Source: DASRLE01 sp963825315 (GTDB lineage Bacteria; Verrucomicrobiota; Verrucomicrobiia; Limisphaerales; Palsa-1400). Taken from it: a stretch of DNA of 64,000 bases. Shown here piece after piece: positions 1 through 8,922 of the stretch. The position numbers and the translations under genes are program-made. The DNA is taken from contig CAWGST010000004.1 of NCBI GenBank assembly GCA_963825315.1, positions 1 through 64,000 of the forward strand, given 5' to 3'. The notes beneath the pieces were generated by a model. It saw only the letters and a list, made by a program, of their open reading frames with translations, did no database searches and was not told where the DNA came from. How positions within the stretch are numbered: position 1 is the stretch's first letter; each line of letters begins with the position of its first letter.

Positions 1-404
1 TAAACGCCCTCAAATGCTAGATGCTCCTGCCGAGGGTCATCCTTGGAATGACACTCATACACGTCCCGCATCCGAAAGGAGGGGTGAGCGTAAATCCACT
101 CCGAAACCTCCACCGGGTCCAAACGCCGGGGCCGCGTCGCCTCATTCGGATACATGGCCTTTTTGACCGCCAGAACGTAGCTGACCGAATAGCCAAGTTC
201 GCTGGCGATCTCGCCCGCCGTGCAGTGGCGGTGATGCTCGCCGGGAGGGGGGGTAGGCGGGGAAGAAGGCTGCCCGCCGATTTTGGGCCGTTTGCGGGCC
301 ACCGTCTGCGTTTGGGCCAAAGGCGAACTTCCCCCGCTCTCAACTGCCGTCGGCGAGCGGAAAAACTCGTGGTTGTCATGGTAGCGAAATGTTCTGCCGT
401 CCAT
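1..404 (-). CDS. HTH-type DNA-binding protein, 3' end outside window
   Basis: The frame is open from an ATG at 404 to the left edge, so the C-terminus is missing and 134 codons are visible. The start is supported by a near-perfect Shine-Dalgarno AAAGGAGG at 409-416, five bases upstream. Residues about 62-85 (TAGEIASELGYSVSYVLAVK) read like a helix-turn-helix, preceded by a Pro/Lys-rich linker. The downstream part contains RRLDPVEVSEWIYAHPSFRM. I do not recognise a named family. As the first gene of the island it could be a regulator or excisionase-like protein, which is inference only. Confidence 0.6.
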   Translation of the reverse strand, partial: MDGRTFRYHDNHEFFRSPTAVESGGSSPLAQTQTVARKRPKIGGQPSSPPTPPPGEHHRHCTAGEIASELGYSVSYVLAVKKAMYPNEATRPRRLDPVEVSEWIYAHPSFRMRDVYECHSKDDPRQEHLAFEGV

Positions 405-909
405 AGCGCCTCCTTTACCACGGCCAAGACTTGCGGCCTGGACGCGACGGAATGTTTCTCGGTGTTTCCATAACGCCTCTAAAACAAATGTGTGTTTTCA
501 CGCCTCAACTATGACGCGGCCTCAGAAAAAAGTTGTAACGCAGGCTGAACATCTTTTTGGGGCAACTTGTGCTATATTGACTGTTTTGGGTCGAATTTTG
601 CCGATCAGCCAAAAGAATTTCGGACGATTCGGGCGGGGCCAGTCGGCCATTTTCGGGGCGCTCGTCGCGTGGGGCCGCATTGAATGAATTCTTCATATTG
701 CGGCAAGCCTGCCGCAACGGACTGACGGCGGGGTGTGTGACACACACGAAATGACTTTGCTCCATAATCCAAATTGTCTGCCCGGGCAATTGGCTCAAAT
801 GGCTCATTCGCAAATAAGCCGTCACACTTCGTTCAACCTGGGGCTGAATTGGACGGGGGCTTGACTATTGTCCGAAAAGAGCATACATATTTCTGACAAT
901 AGGTTTGAA
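405..909. other. 505-base intergenic region before abiE
   Basis: I see no convincing gene here. It holds a stem-loop at 698-717 (TTGCGGCA, loop AGCC, TGCCGCAA), a perfect palindrome at 733-747 (GTGTGTG-A-CACACAC), and the promoter/operator of the AbiE operon at 861-900. The divergent gene at the left edge starts at 404, so its promoter should also lie here. Confidence 0.6.
861..900 (+). promoter_or_regulatory. abiE promoter with overlapping palindromic operator
   Basis: A -35-like TTGACT (861-866) is followed after 17 bases by a weak -10-like TACATA (884-889). An 11-base inverted repeat with one mismatch brackets the -10: ATTGTCCGAAA (867-877) and TTTCTGACAAT (890-900). AbiEi antitoxins of the studied systems repress their own promoter by binding inverted repeats, so this is the expected autoregulatory operator. 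The position, ten bases before the ATG at 910, fits. Binding is inferred. Confidence 0.65.
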
Positions 910-1521
910 ATGAATGTAACAAATCCAATAGATCAAGCGATGCTCGCACGAATCAAAACGCGCGGGGATGGCTGGGTTTTCGCGCCAAACGACTTCGTTG
1001 ACCTTGGCAAGCGGCCCGCAGTGGACAAGGCGCTATCACGGATGGCGGCAACCGCAGTGATCCGTCGGGTTTCTCGCGGGTTGTATGATGTTCCCCGGCA
1101 GCATCCCATCGTGGGAACGACCGCGCCGAGCGTGGACAAGACCGCCCGTGCGCTGGCGGGCAAAGCGGGCGCGCGGCTGCAACCGACCGGAGCGTATGCC
1201 GCCAACCTGCTGGGACTGTCCGACCAAGTGCCCGCCAAAGTCGTTTTTTTGACAGACGGACGGAGCAAACGAATCCGGCTTGGGAAATTGGACATCGTAC
1301 TAAAGCAGACTTCGCCGCGAACGATGGCGACCGCCGGAAAAATCAGCGGCTTGGTGATTCAGGCATTGCGTTACCTCGGCAAGACGCATGTCAATGACAA
1401 CACCGTAAAACGTCTGGAGCGCAAATTATCCGCAGACGACCGAAAGCAATTGCTGGCCGATCTGGCTTACGCCCCGACTTGGATTGGCAATATCATGCGA
1501 CGCCTGGCGACTGAGTTGTGA
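910..1521 (+). CDS. abiEi: AbiEi-family antitoxin (type IV toxin-antitoxin, DUF6088-like)
   Basis: A 203-residue protein whose N-terminal half has the winged-helix layout of AbiEi/DUF6088 antitoxins (AMLARIKTRGDGWVFAPNDF, then SRGLYDVPR). The rest forms the larger C-terminal antitoxin domain. An upstream TTG at 868 is in frame, but the ATG at 910 follows the operator and promoter and is preferred. The stop lies three bases before the start of the nucleotidyltransferase gene, the usual abiEi-abiEii order. In this family the antitoxin represses transcription and counteracts the toxin without binding it stably. Assignment rests on sequence resemblance plus the partner gene. Confidence 0.8.
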   Translation: MNVTNPIDQAMLARIKTRGDGWVFAPNDFVDLGKRPAVDKALSRMAATAVIRRVSRGLYDVPRQHPIVGTTAPSVDKTARALAGKAGARLQPTGAYAANLLGLSDQVPAKVVFLTDGRSKRIRLGKLDIVLKQTSPRTMATAGKISGLVIQALRYLGKTHVNDNTVKRLERKLSADDRKQLLADLAYAPTWIGNIMRRLATEL

Positions 1522-1524
1522 ATT

Positions 1525-2547
1525 ATGGACGACTTCGTAAAATTGAGCGCCGAGGAACGGCGGATTTTCTTTGAGGGAACATCTGGACCGAAAAACATGG
1601 AGGCGCAAATTGTCGAGAAAGACTTTTGGGTCTGTTGGACGTTGAAGGAGTTGTTCCGACTGCCTGAGATTGGAGAGCACCTTATTTTCAAAGGCGGCAC
1701 GTCGCTGTCAAAGGTGTTCAAGGTCATCGAGCGATTTTCCGAGGACATTGACGTTTCGATTGACCGGAGCTATCTCGGCTTCGGCGGCGCGAACGAACCG
1801 GAAGCGGGCGCGAGCAACAAGGAGAAGCAACGGCGCATTGAAGCGCTCAAAGCCGTGTGCCAGCGCAAAATCGGAGGCGACCTGCTGACTGCATTACAAG
1901 CCGCCATCAAATCAAAGGTTCGCCATGACGATACATGGTCGCTGCATTCCGACGATGACGACCCGGACATGCAGACTTTGCTGTTCGATTATCCAACGAG
2001 TTTTGCGCCGGACACGGCCGCCTACATCCGACGAGCGGTAAAAATCGAAATGGGAGCGCGGGCCGACCACTGGCCGAGCGAAACGAAGACGATCACGCCG
2101 TATGTGGCGGAAAAGTTTCCAACAGGATTTCGCGAGCCGGATTGCGCGCTGAAAGTTTTGTCGGTGGAACGAACCTTTTGGGAGAAGGCGACAATTCTAC
2201 ACGCCGAGTTTCATCGCCCGGCGGACAAGGCGATGCCGGAGCGCTTTTCGCGACACTACGGCGACTTCTACGAGTTGATTCATAAAGGCGTGTCAAAATC
2301 AGCAACCATAAAACTGGACTTGCTGGCGCGAGTGGCCCAGCACAAAAGTCTGTTCTTCAAATCCTCCTGGGCGAAGTATGGCGAAGCGGCCAAAGGAACA
2401 TTGCGAGTCGTGCCTCCAGAGCACCGACTGAAAGCGTTGCGAGAGGACCATCAAAAGATGCAGCAAATGTTTTTCGGTGAGCCGCCCGAATTTGACAAAA
2501 TCATCGCGCTCCTGAATCAATGGGAGTCCGAGTTCAACCAGAAATAA
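1525..2547 (+). CDS. abiEii: AbiEii/AbiGii-family nucleotidyltransferase toxin
   Basis: A 340-residue protein with the DNA polymerase beta-type nucleotidyltransferase signature of AbiEii toxins: GGTSLSK at residues 57-63 and a metal-binding DID in FSEDIDVSI at about 71-79. Length and motif spacing suit the family. Known members transfer nucleotides to RNA targets such as tRNA and cause growth arrest or phage abortive infection. It starts three bases after abiEi with no obvious Shine-Dalgarno, so translational coupling is likely. Within an island it may act as an addiction or defence module. Confidence 0.88.
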   Translation: MDDFVKLSAEERRIFFEGTSGPKNMEAQIVEKDFWVCWTLKELFRLPEIGEHLIFKGGTSLSKVFKVIERFSEDIDVSIDRSYLGFGGANEPEAGASNKEKQRRIEALKAVCQRKIGGDLLTALQAAIKSKVRHDDTWSLHSDDDDPDMQTLLFDYPTSFAPDTAAYIRRAVKIEMGARADHWPSETKTITPYVAEKFPTGFREPDCALKVLSVERTFWEKATILHAEFHRPADKAMPERFSRHYGDFYELIHKGVSKSATIKLDLLARVAQHKSLFFKSSWAKYGEAAKGTLRVVPPEHRLKALREDHQKMQQMFFGEPPEFDKIIALLNQWESEFNQK

Positions 2548-2550
2548 TTT

Positions 2551-3177
2551 ATGGCGATTGCCAACCGCGAACGCAGTAGGGCTTATACGCTCATTGAGTT
2601 GCTGGCCGTCATATTCATAATTGGATTTGCCACTGCGGTGTTTGAGGTGGTTCGTGGGAAACACGGTCAGGGACCGGCAGTGGTGGCTTGCGTGCTGGCA
2701 TTGTTTGTTGGCATATTTTTGGTCTTTCTTTTTTATCGTTGGACTTGGAGGCGAAATAAACAACAACTCACCCGGCTGCGTGAAAAATACCGCAACATCT
2801 ATCAGGTCAAGGCATTGCCCACCGATGCCAAGAGCATTGTTAAACCGGAAGGGGCGGAAATACAAATCGGCGATTATGGGTGGGATGCCCGCCCCACCCG
2901 TCGGGATGGCTTGATCCATTTGCAAGGTCTGACAGCGCGATGGCAAGTGGCTTGGCACGCCGGGTTTCGCCAAGACCAAATTGAAAAAGTTGCTGCGAAG
3001 CCCGCTTCGCAATATGACTATTGGACTCCCTATTGGGCGAAATCGCCACCACTGCCGCCGTGTCCGTTTCCAGTTCGGGAACGAAATACGCCCACTATGG
3101 GGCTACCCCACCATTCCGGCCATTATTTTGAAAATTATCCTTCTCAGTGCTATCAATCCCCAAAAGACATACCCTAA
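2551..3177 (+). CDS. Membrane protein of unknown function, third gene of the abiE operon
   Basis: Starts three bases after the AbiEii stop, so it is probably cotranscribed. The N-terminus (AYTLIELLAVIFIIGFATAV) looks like a prepilin-type segment but lacks the usual Gly-Phe cleavage context. A second hydrophobic stretch (VVACVLALFVGIFLVFLFY) follows at about residues 43-63, so two membrane helices are likely. The soluble tail is rich in Trp and Tyr and ends proline-rich. I recognise no family. Possibly a membrane effector or immunity component added to the AbiE pair; this is speculation. Confidence 0.55.
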   Translation: MAIANRERSRAYTLIELLAVIFIIGFATAVFEVVRGKHGQGPAVVACVLALFVGIFLVFLFYRWTWRRNKQQLTRLREKYRNIYQVKALPTDAKSIVKPEGAEIQIGDYGWDARPTRRDGLIHLQGLTARWQVAWHAGFRQDQIEKVAAKPASQYDYWTPYWAKSPPLPPCPFPVRERNTPTMGLPHHSGHYFENYPSQCYQSPKDIP

Positions 3178-3250
3178 CCCGATTTGATCACAAGGCATAG
3201 TCCCATGATTGCAGAACCTAACCCGACATAAACCCGACAAACCCGACACA
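3174..3250 (+). repeat. Iteron-like AACCCGA repeats
   Basis: The heptamer AACCCGA occurs at 3176-3182, 3220-3226, 3231-3237 and 3240-3246, always in the same orientation, with the last three 9-11 bases apart. The cluster lies between the abiE operon and the next gene. It could be binding sites for a replication or partition protein, or chance; no protein is known to bind it. Confidence 0.35.
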
Positions 3251-3391
3251 GCGAAACGAGCGTCCACGCTCCCGCCACTTGGAGCGACCGGAGCAGTGGC
3301 GCGGATGTGGCGCGATTGGCGCGATTTGGAGAACGCGGAGTCAGCAAAACCAGTGTTTGACTCCCGCGCATCCGCAGGCATCTTTTTCTAA

Positions 3392-3742
3392 ATGAAATCG
3401 CTTTCTGATCTTTCTGTGGCCGACCTGCGGCGCGTCCTCGCGCTCAAGGAGCAAATCGAGTCGTTGGAAGGACAACTCGAAGCCATAGGCGGGGAATCTA
3501 ACGCCGACGCTGCCAGCCCAGCCGAGACCCCCGTTCCCGTCAAGCGTACCAAACGCCGCCTGTCGGCAGCGCATCGGCGGAAACTTATCAAAGCACTCGC
3601 AAAGGCGCGAAAGATACGATGGGCAAAAGCGACCGGGACCGACACGGCTCCAAAGAAACACCGCATGAGCACGGCGGGACGCGCTGCCATATCAGCCGCA
3701 GCCAAGGCGCGATGGGCCAGAGTCCGTGCGGCAAAAGCCTAA
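3392..3742 (+). CDS. Small basic Ala/Lys/Arg-rich protein, possibly DNA-binding
   Basis: A 116-residue protein. Residues 1-30 form a likely coiled coil (DLRRVLALKEQIESLEGQLEAI), then an acidic linker, then two related basic segments: RRLSAAHRRKLIKALAKARK and HRMSTAGRAAISAAAKARWA. The internal repeat of S-A-x-x-R plus lysine/alanine-rich helix resembles small nucleoid-type proteins common in this type of genome, but no function is established. It ends four bases into the convergent gene at 3739-4140. Confidence 0.6.
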   Translation: MKSLSDLSVADLRRVLALKEQIESLEGQLEAIGGESNADAASPAETPVPVKRTKRRLSAAHRRKLIKALAKARKIRWAKATGTDTAPKKHRMSTAGRAAISAAAKARWARVRAAKA

Positions 3743-4140
3743 CCTTGTAGCTCTGACGAAAGTTCGTCCAGCGGTTCCCTTTCCGGGTCGAACCCAACGA
3801 CAATCAGATTTGTTTGCTCACTCAGCGGCTTGATTTCAATGCGTCGAATGAAGGGCTGGTTCTTATCGGGCTGTTCGTACGTGGCGTCATTTTCCTGGAT
3901 GGACTCGACCGCGTGTTCAACCAGGTTTTCATAAATGGAAGAAAGGCAGTGGCCCTCGATGCGAACCTCGCAGGTTGCAAACGTGAGCACCAGAGCCACG
4001 GAGGGGTTGTACTGCACCATTTCCAAATACGAATAAGGCAGCGCGACGGCGTTGCGGCCCGTGGCGCGAATGTCAAGCATGGCGACGACGCGGGAATGAT
4101 TGACCGTGTACGAGCGGCGGGTTTGAGATACTTCACTCAT
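3739..4140 (-). CDS. Conserved hypothetical protein coupled to the MobF relaxase
   Basis: A 133-residue soluble protein with no recognised domain. Its ATG overlaps the stop of the relaxase gene (ATGA at 4137-4140), so the two are translationally coupled and it is likely an accessory of the transfer module. The sequence is mixed alpha/beta with a hydrophobic core segment (PSVALVLTFATCEVRIEG) and an acidic C-terminus. Confidence 0.6.
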   Translation of the reverse strand: MSEVSQTRRSYTVNHSRVVAMLDIRATGRNAVALPYSYLEMVQYNPSVALVLTFATCEVRIEGHCLSSIYENLVEHAVESIQENDATYEQPDKNQPFIRRIEIKPLSEQTNLIVVGFDPEREPLDELSSELQG

Positions 4141-6927
4141 AATTGTATTCCTTGTTGTATTGCTTTCTTGCGTTCAATTTTTTGCAATGCTTTTTGGCGA
4201 ATTGTTTGCTCCGGCGTTTGCCGATTCGTTGTTTGCTCCGGCACAAGCTGCCGTTGCCCGGCCTGACTGTGCGCCAAATGCGCGGCTTGGCGGGAAAGCG
4301 AGCGGGCTTTCAGGACTTCGAGCAGTGTGCCTTTGGCCAGGTCAGTGGCGGCGGGCCGTTCACCGGAAACCGCGACGGCATCCATGAGGGCGTCTTTGTT
4401 GTCGGTGTAAATCTTGATGGCCTCGACACCTCGCGAGGCGGACACGTAAAACTGTTCGCGGGAAGCAGCGGGCAAGGAGGCTTCACATTCGGCGACAAAC
4501 AGGCGTTGAATGGTCTTGCCCTGTGAACTGTGCGACGTGACGCAGTAGCCGTGAGCCAGGTTGCCGAAATTCTTGTCCAGCACCCAACCGTTATCCAAAA
4601 CGATGTCACCCTCTGCCGTGAATTTCCTCACCCTCCGCAGTTCGCCGTTATTGACACGATGACCGTCTTTTGTCTGGCCGTTTCGGGTGATGCGGATGTG
4701 TTCGCCCGGCGCGAGCGGCAACTTGCCCGCCTCGTACACGTCAAATGAGGCGGAGCCTCGCCCCACCGTCAAAGAGCCTTGCGACCCATCGGCGCGTTGC
4801 ACGGCAATTTGATTTTGTTCCCGGCCCGTGACCGTCACCTTTTCGCCCCGCGTGAACCCGGCCGTATTTTGGTGGAACTGGACGACCAGCCCCGGTTGAT
4901 AGTTTTTGACATCCGCGCGTTGCGCTTCCGTCCAGCGGAGATTCTTGAGTTGCACGACCTCCTTTTCCGTTGCGCCGAGTTTTTGCAGAGTTTTCAACTC
5001 CGCGCGAATTTTTTCCGTGACGCGCCCGCCTTCGGCGTGAGTGGGCGAGACGACCAGGGCGGACTTGTTATCCTTGACTGCCTGCAAATAATCGGCGGCG
5101 AGCATCTGGTAGCGTTCATCGGCGGGGACTTCCAGGACCGCGCCGAGCTTTTCCAGACCGGCAAAGCCCCCCTCGACATCGCCATGACGCAGGGCGTTGA
5201 CGGCTTCCCGATACGTGGGGTCGCGCTGGCGGCGAATCTTTTTTATCTCCACGGCCTGCAAAGCGGCGTGACGTTCCAGCAACCGGAGCGCGTCGCCCCG
5301 TTCGACGGCGCTATGTTGCGCGGTGTCGCCGGAGAGAATAACGCGGCAGTTCTTTTCTTGCGCCAGTTGCGCGACCTGTTTGAGTTGAGGCGCGGACAAC
5401 AGCCCGGCCTCATCAATCAGCAGAACGCCGTTGCGGATTTCATCCTGCATCTTGCGGCTGTGCAGCAGCGCGGCGACCGTGGTTGCATTCTCAAAACCTT
5501 CCGACCGGAGGACGCCGCGAGAGGCTTCCGCCGATGGGGCGAAGGCAAAAACCTTGTGCCCGGCAGCACTCGATACCGGCGACCGCTTCCTTGAGCATGG
5601 TGGTCTTGCCTGTGCCCGCGCCGCCACGGACGGCGATCACGCGATCCGGCGACCGGAGAATGTGAAACACGGCGTTGCGTTGCTCCTTGGCTTCTGATGT
5701 CCGCAGTTGCGGATTTTGGATCTGATACGGCTTGGCGTTGAGCGGCGGGCATTTGCCCTGGCCGTGACCAACGAAATCAATCAGTTGTTTTTCCTCCGCC
5801 AAAATCTGTTTTGTCGTGAACCACACCCTGCCGTTGCTTTCCTTCTGGATAAACTCATCCCGTAGAAGCTGGCGTTTGACCTCGTTGACATTGAGCGAGC
5901 CGATGCCGTGGTGCAGGGCTTCGCGCAGCAGTTCCTTCTCTGTGGCGACCGAGGCGCGTTCGTAACGGTGAGCAATGGCGTAATCCATCGCCTGTTTTGC
6001 CGTCATGCTGTTGACCTCAATTTTCGGCGACCCAGCCTTGATGCTGGCCAGCGCGTTTTTTTCATCAGCCGTGAGGCGACCGTTCCAGATTTCGCGCAGT
6101 TGTTCCCTGGTAATGCCGTGCCGTTTGTTTTCCCGCGAGAGCGCGGCCAGCATGTCCTTTTCTTTGGCCGACGTAATCCCGCGTTCCGCAGCCAATGCTT
6201 CAATTTGTTTGGTGCGGAGCGAAAACTTGTCCAGAATTGTTTGAGACACACCGGCGATCTCCCAGCCCTTTTCCGTTCGTTCAACTCCGTAGCCAATCTC
6301 AGCCAGCCGTTTGGCGAACCGGGCGTGAAAGGCGGCTTCGTAGTAAGGCGCGTCCCGTTTCAAATCGCCGAACTCCCCGGCCTTCCAGCGTTGCTCCACG
6401 TTGTCCCATGTGGCGTTGAAGGCAAAGCAGTGCGCGTGTAAGTGCGGGTCTGGAATGCCCTTGACCGGACGCGCCGTGAAATGATGGAACTCCGCCCAAA
6501 CCAGATTGCCGGTGTTGCGGTCACTGTTTTCACCCCGGACCCGGACGCGCGTTTTCATGTCCGTTTCCAGTTCTCGCATCGTTTCCGTGACCGACATTTT
6601 GAACGCGCCAAAAATCCGTTCATCCCGGTTTTGCTCGTACACGACCGACACCGACTTTGGGCAATGGAAATTGAAATCGTACCCGACCCGCCGGTTCTCC
6701 TTCGTTCGCGGCGTTAAGGATTCATCCGAACCCGGTTTCAAATTATCGGCCAGGGCATCAAAGGAACGCTGGTCAACCCGTCCAGACAGCCCCAACCGTT
6801 CCGCGCCCAAACCCTGCCATTGACCGATGACCTCCTGCCCTTCCGAGTAATAATCTTCGCGGCTCAAACCTTGAGTATAATACTGCTTGGCTTGACCGGC
6901 GCTCACACTGGCAACGACCCGCAACAT
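4137..6927 (-). CDS. MobF-family relaxase/helicase (TrwC/TraI-like), frameshifted
   Basis: The relaxase domain shows the active-site tyrosine pair (QYY, Y16-Y17) and the metal-binding histidines H162, H164 and H166 in DPHLHAHCFAFN. The helicase half carries Walker A (GGAGTGKTT) and Walker B (LLIDEAGL). Such proteins nick oriT, stay bound to the 5' end and unwind the strand during conjugation. The ATG at 6927 starts directly with the conserved TrwC N-terminus; an in-frame upstream ATG at 7086 only adds an unconserved extension. The frame breaks just after the Walker A region: removing one base near 5568 joins EAVAGIE to AAGHKVFAFAP. Both halves are otherwise intact, giving about 929 residues, normal for the family. 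Confidence 0.88.
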
Positions 6928-7445
6928 GACACGGCCAATATAAACCGTGCCATGAACCAGCGCAAAAAATGATACTGGTTTGCAACGACCAAGCCATAAA
7001 CCCAGTGCAATACCGTTTGGCTCAACCGCAATAAAACCGCAACCCAACCCAAAACATGACCAATGCAGCATGAGCATGGCAACCATGAGCCATGTAACGG
7101 CGCAAAGAGCGCAGTGCAGGCTTACAAAAGTTAAGCCTTAAAACTTACAGACATCTCTCCTAAGCGGAGCTTGAGGCGGGAAAATCGGGCTGGACTATCA
7201 CGGCGAAATCGCGTGGAAATCTCCAAAATTTCCAACGCTTATCCAGCGTTTTTCCAGCCAAAATCCGCAATCCAAACCGCCATTATCTTGCCAGCGTTCC
7301 ACCGCTTCCTGTTTGCGTCAATTATATCCTGCGATGCTCGCCGTCAAGGTCGTATGCCGCTGGCCCCTTGCGCCCCAAAGCCAGCGGCATCTCCACCGTT
7401 GACGGCTGCGCTTCTCGGATGACGCAAAACAAAAAGGAAGCGTTT
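6928..7445. other. 518-base intergenic region, candidate oriT
   Basis: The region lies between the divergent relaxase and the small gene at 7446, where MobF elements usually keep their transfer origin. A perfect 7-base inverted repeat (AGGCTTA at 7118-7124, TAAGCCT at 7132-7138) is followed by AT-rich sequence. No nic consensus can be assigned by eye. Nothing else convincing is seen. Confidence 0.35.
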
Positions 7446-7649
7446 ATGAAAAGAGCAGCAAAAATTGACTCCATCAATATCCGGCGCAGCCATTTTGGAT
7501 TGACCGGCATCGTCTATTCATACGGATATGCCTATGCGGTGCGATACGCGCCAGACGCCATCGTAACCGAGGCGCTCATTCGCAAAAGCTGGCGCGAACA
7601 ACGCCCGGCGTTTCGTCCCTACAACGATTCGACGGATGCCTTCGTATAA
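7446..7649 (+). CDS. Small hypothetical protein of the mobile element
   Basis: A 67-residue basic protein. The ATG at 7446 has AAGGAAG about six bases upstream (7434-7440), better than the alternative upstream ATG at 7419. It contains a Tyr-rich stretch (GIVYSYGYAYAVRYAPD). No family recognised. It is read in the same direction as the HTH and ATPase genes that follow. Confidence 0.5.
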   Translation: MKRAAKIDSINIRRSHFGLTGIVYSYGYAYAVRYAPDAIVTEALIRKSWREQRPAFRPYNDSTDAFV

Positions 7650-7753
7650 TCTGCCGGGGCGCGATTCGCGCCCTCTGCAATCCTCTGCAAACCTCTGTTT
7701 CCATCTAATTTCCATCCGTTTTCTTGAAAAAAACCATTCGTGACCGACTGGTA

Positions 7754-8089
7754 ATGACGAAGGACGAGAAAACGATGTCGCAATCATCAACGGACTCATT
7801 ATTGACGGAGGCGCAATCCGCGCCCGCCAAACCGAGCCGCAGCAAGCTGGAAACACACCGGGCCGCCATTAGCGAACTGCGCCGCAAACGCTGGACGTTC
7901 GCGGAAATCGCGGACTGGCTCAGAGAGCGGGGCGTGAGCGCCACGACCAGCAACGTGCATCGGTTTTTCCGACAGAGTAAACCCACGCCGCCATCCATTG
8001 AGCCGGTGCGGGCGCAATCAGCGCCGCCGCCCGCTCCTGTTGATGCGGAGAAACCGAAGCGCAAAATCCGCTTCAACATTCCATTATGA
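7754..8089 (+). CDS. HTH protein paired with the ParA/TraL-like ATPase
   Basis: The central segment SELRRKRWTFAEIADWLRER followed by GVSATTSNVHRFF is a typical helix-turn-helix, flanked by proline-rich disordered tails and ending in basic residues. Candidate starts are ATG 7754 or ATG 7775, the latter with AAGGACGAG upstream. Its stop overlaps the start of the ATPase gene (ATGA at 8086-8089), so the two form an operon. It is probably a DNA-binding partner for partition or transfer, by analogy with ParA-adjacent genes. Confidence 0.7.
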   Translation: MTKDEKTMSQSSTDSLLTEAQSAPAKPSRSKLETHRAAISELRRKRWTFAEIADWLRERGVSATTSNVHRFFRQSKPTPPSIEPVRAQSAPPPAPVDAEKPKRKIRFNIPL

Positions 8090-8913
8090 AAAACGTAAAA
8101 CATCGCCTGCTCTTTCCGATGCAGGCCAAAGGAAACGTCGGCAAGAGCCTTGAAATCGCCACGCGCGCTTGCTGGTTAAGCGAGCGCGGCATCGAATGGC
8201 AGGGCTTTGATCTGGACGCCGACAATCGCACGCTGTCGCGGCTCTTTCCCGGCGAAGTGCAACTTGTGCCGATGGCGGGCCGGGCCGACGACCAGGACGA
8301 ACTGGTTTCCATTTTGAAAAAAGTGACAGCCAAGCCCGTCACCATCGTGGACGCCCGCGCCCATCTGGACGGTGTATTGCGGACCGCCCTGCAAGCCACG
8401 CGGTTTTTCAATCTGGCCAAACAGCTAAACATCGGCATCACCGTGACCATGTTCCCGTTGGATGACGTGGACGTGATGACCAATCTGGATGAGCTTTGCC
8501 AATTCTGCGGCAGCCAGGTCGAATACATCGTTGTCAAGAACCCGGCCCGCGCGGCGCGAACGAAAATGTTCGATGGCAGCCCACTGGATGACGAATTGAA
8601 GGCATTGGGGGCGGCCACCATCACGCTGCCGCTCTTGTCGGAAATCGTAAAGATGAATCTGGCCTATCTCGAAACCAAGCACGAGCGCGGCATCCCGTTC
8701 AACGAAGCCATTGGCAGCGACGAATTGGGGCTGGACATCATGGCGCGGGGCATGTTGCAGGATTGGACGGGCCAAATGTTCAATCAGTACGACCGCATCG
8801 CCGGGCGGCTTCTTCCCACGGCGGAAGCCGAGAAGATCAAGCCGAAAGCCGCGCCCGCCTTGGGCGAAGCGCCGCGAGCGCGGCGCGGGGCCAAGGTCAA
8901 TTTCACGCAATAG
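8086..8913 (+). CDS. ParA/TraL-like P-loop ATPase
   Basis: A 275-residue protein with a deviant Walker A at residues 15-21 (KGNVGKS), as in the MinD/ParA and conjugal TraL families. An FDLDADNRTL segment follows at the switch position and VTIVDARA at the Walker B position. The C-terminus ends in an Arg/Ala-rich tail. Family members drive plasmid partition or support conjugation. Its place between an HTH gene and the degenerate membrane-protein gene, next to a relaxase, supports a transfer or maintenance role. Confidence 0.8.
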   Translation: MKNVKHRLLFPMQAKGNVGKSLEIATRACWLSERGIEWQGFDLDADNRTLSRLFPGEVQLVPMAGRADDQDELVSILKKVTAKPVTIVDARAHLDGVLRTALQATRFFNLAKQLNIGITVTMFPLDDVDVMTNLDELCQFCGSQVEYIVVKNPARAARTKMFDGSPLDDELKALGAATITLPLLSEIVKMNLAYLETKHERGIPFNEAIGSDELGLDIMARGMLQDWTGQMFNQYDRIAGRLLPTAEAEKIKPKAAPALGEAPRARRGAKVNFTQ

Positions 8914-8922
8914 GAGGCACCA

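Noticed and set aside
2551..2640. Calling the third abiE-operon gene a type IV pilin
   Set aside because: The hydrophobic start resembles a pilin, but the Gly-Phe cleavage site is missing and a second membrane helix follows.
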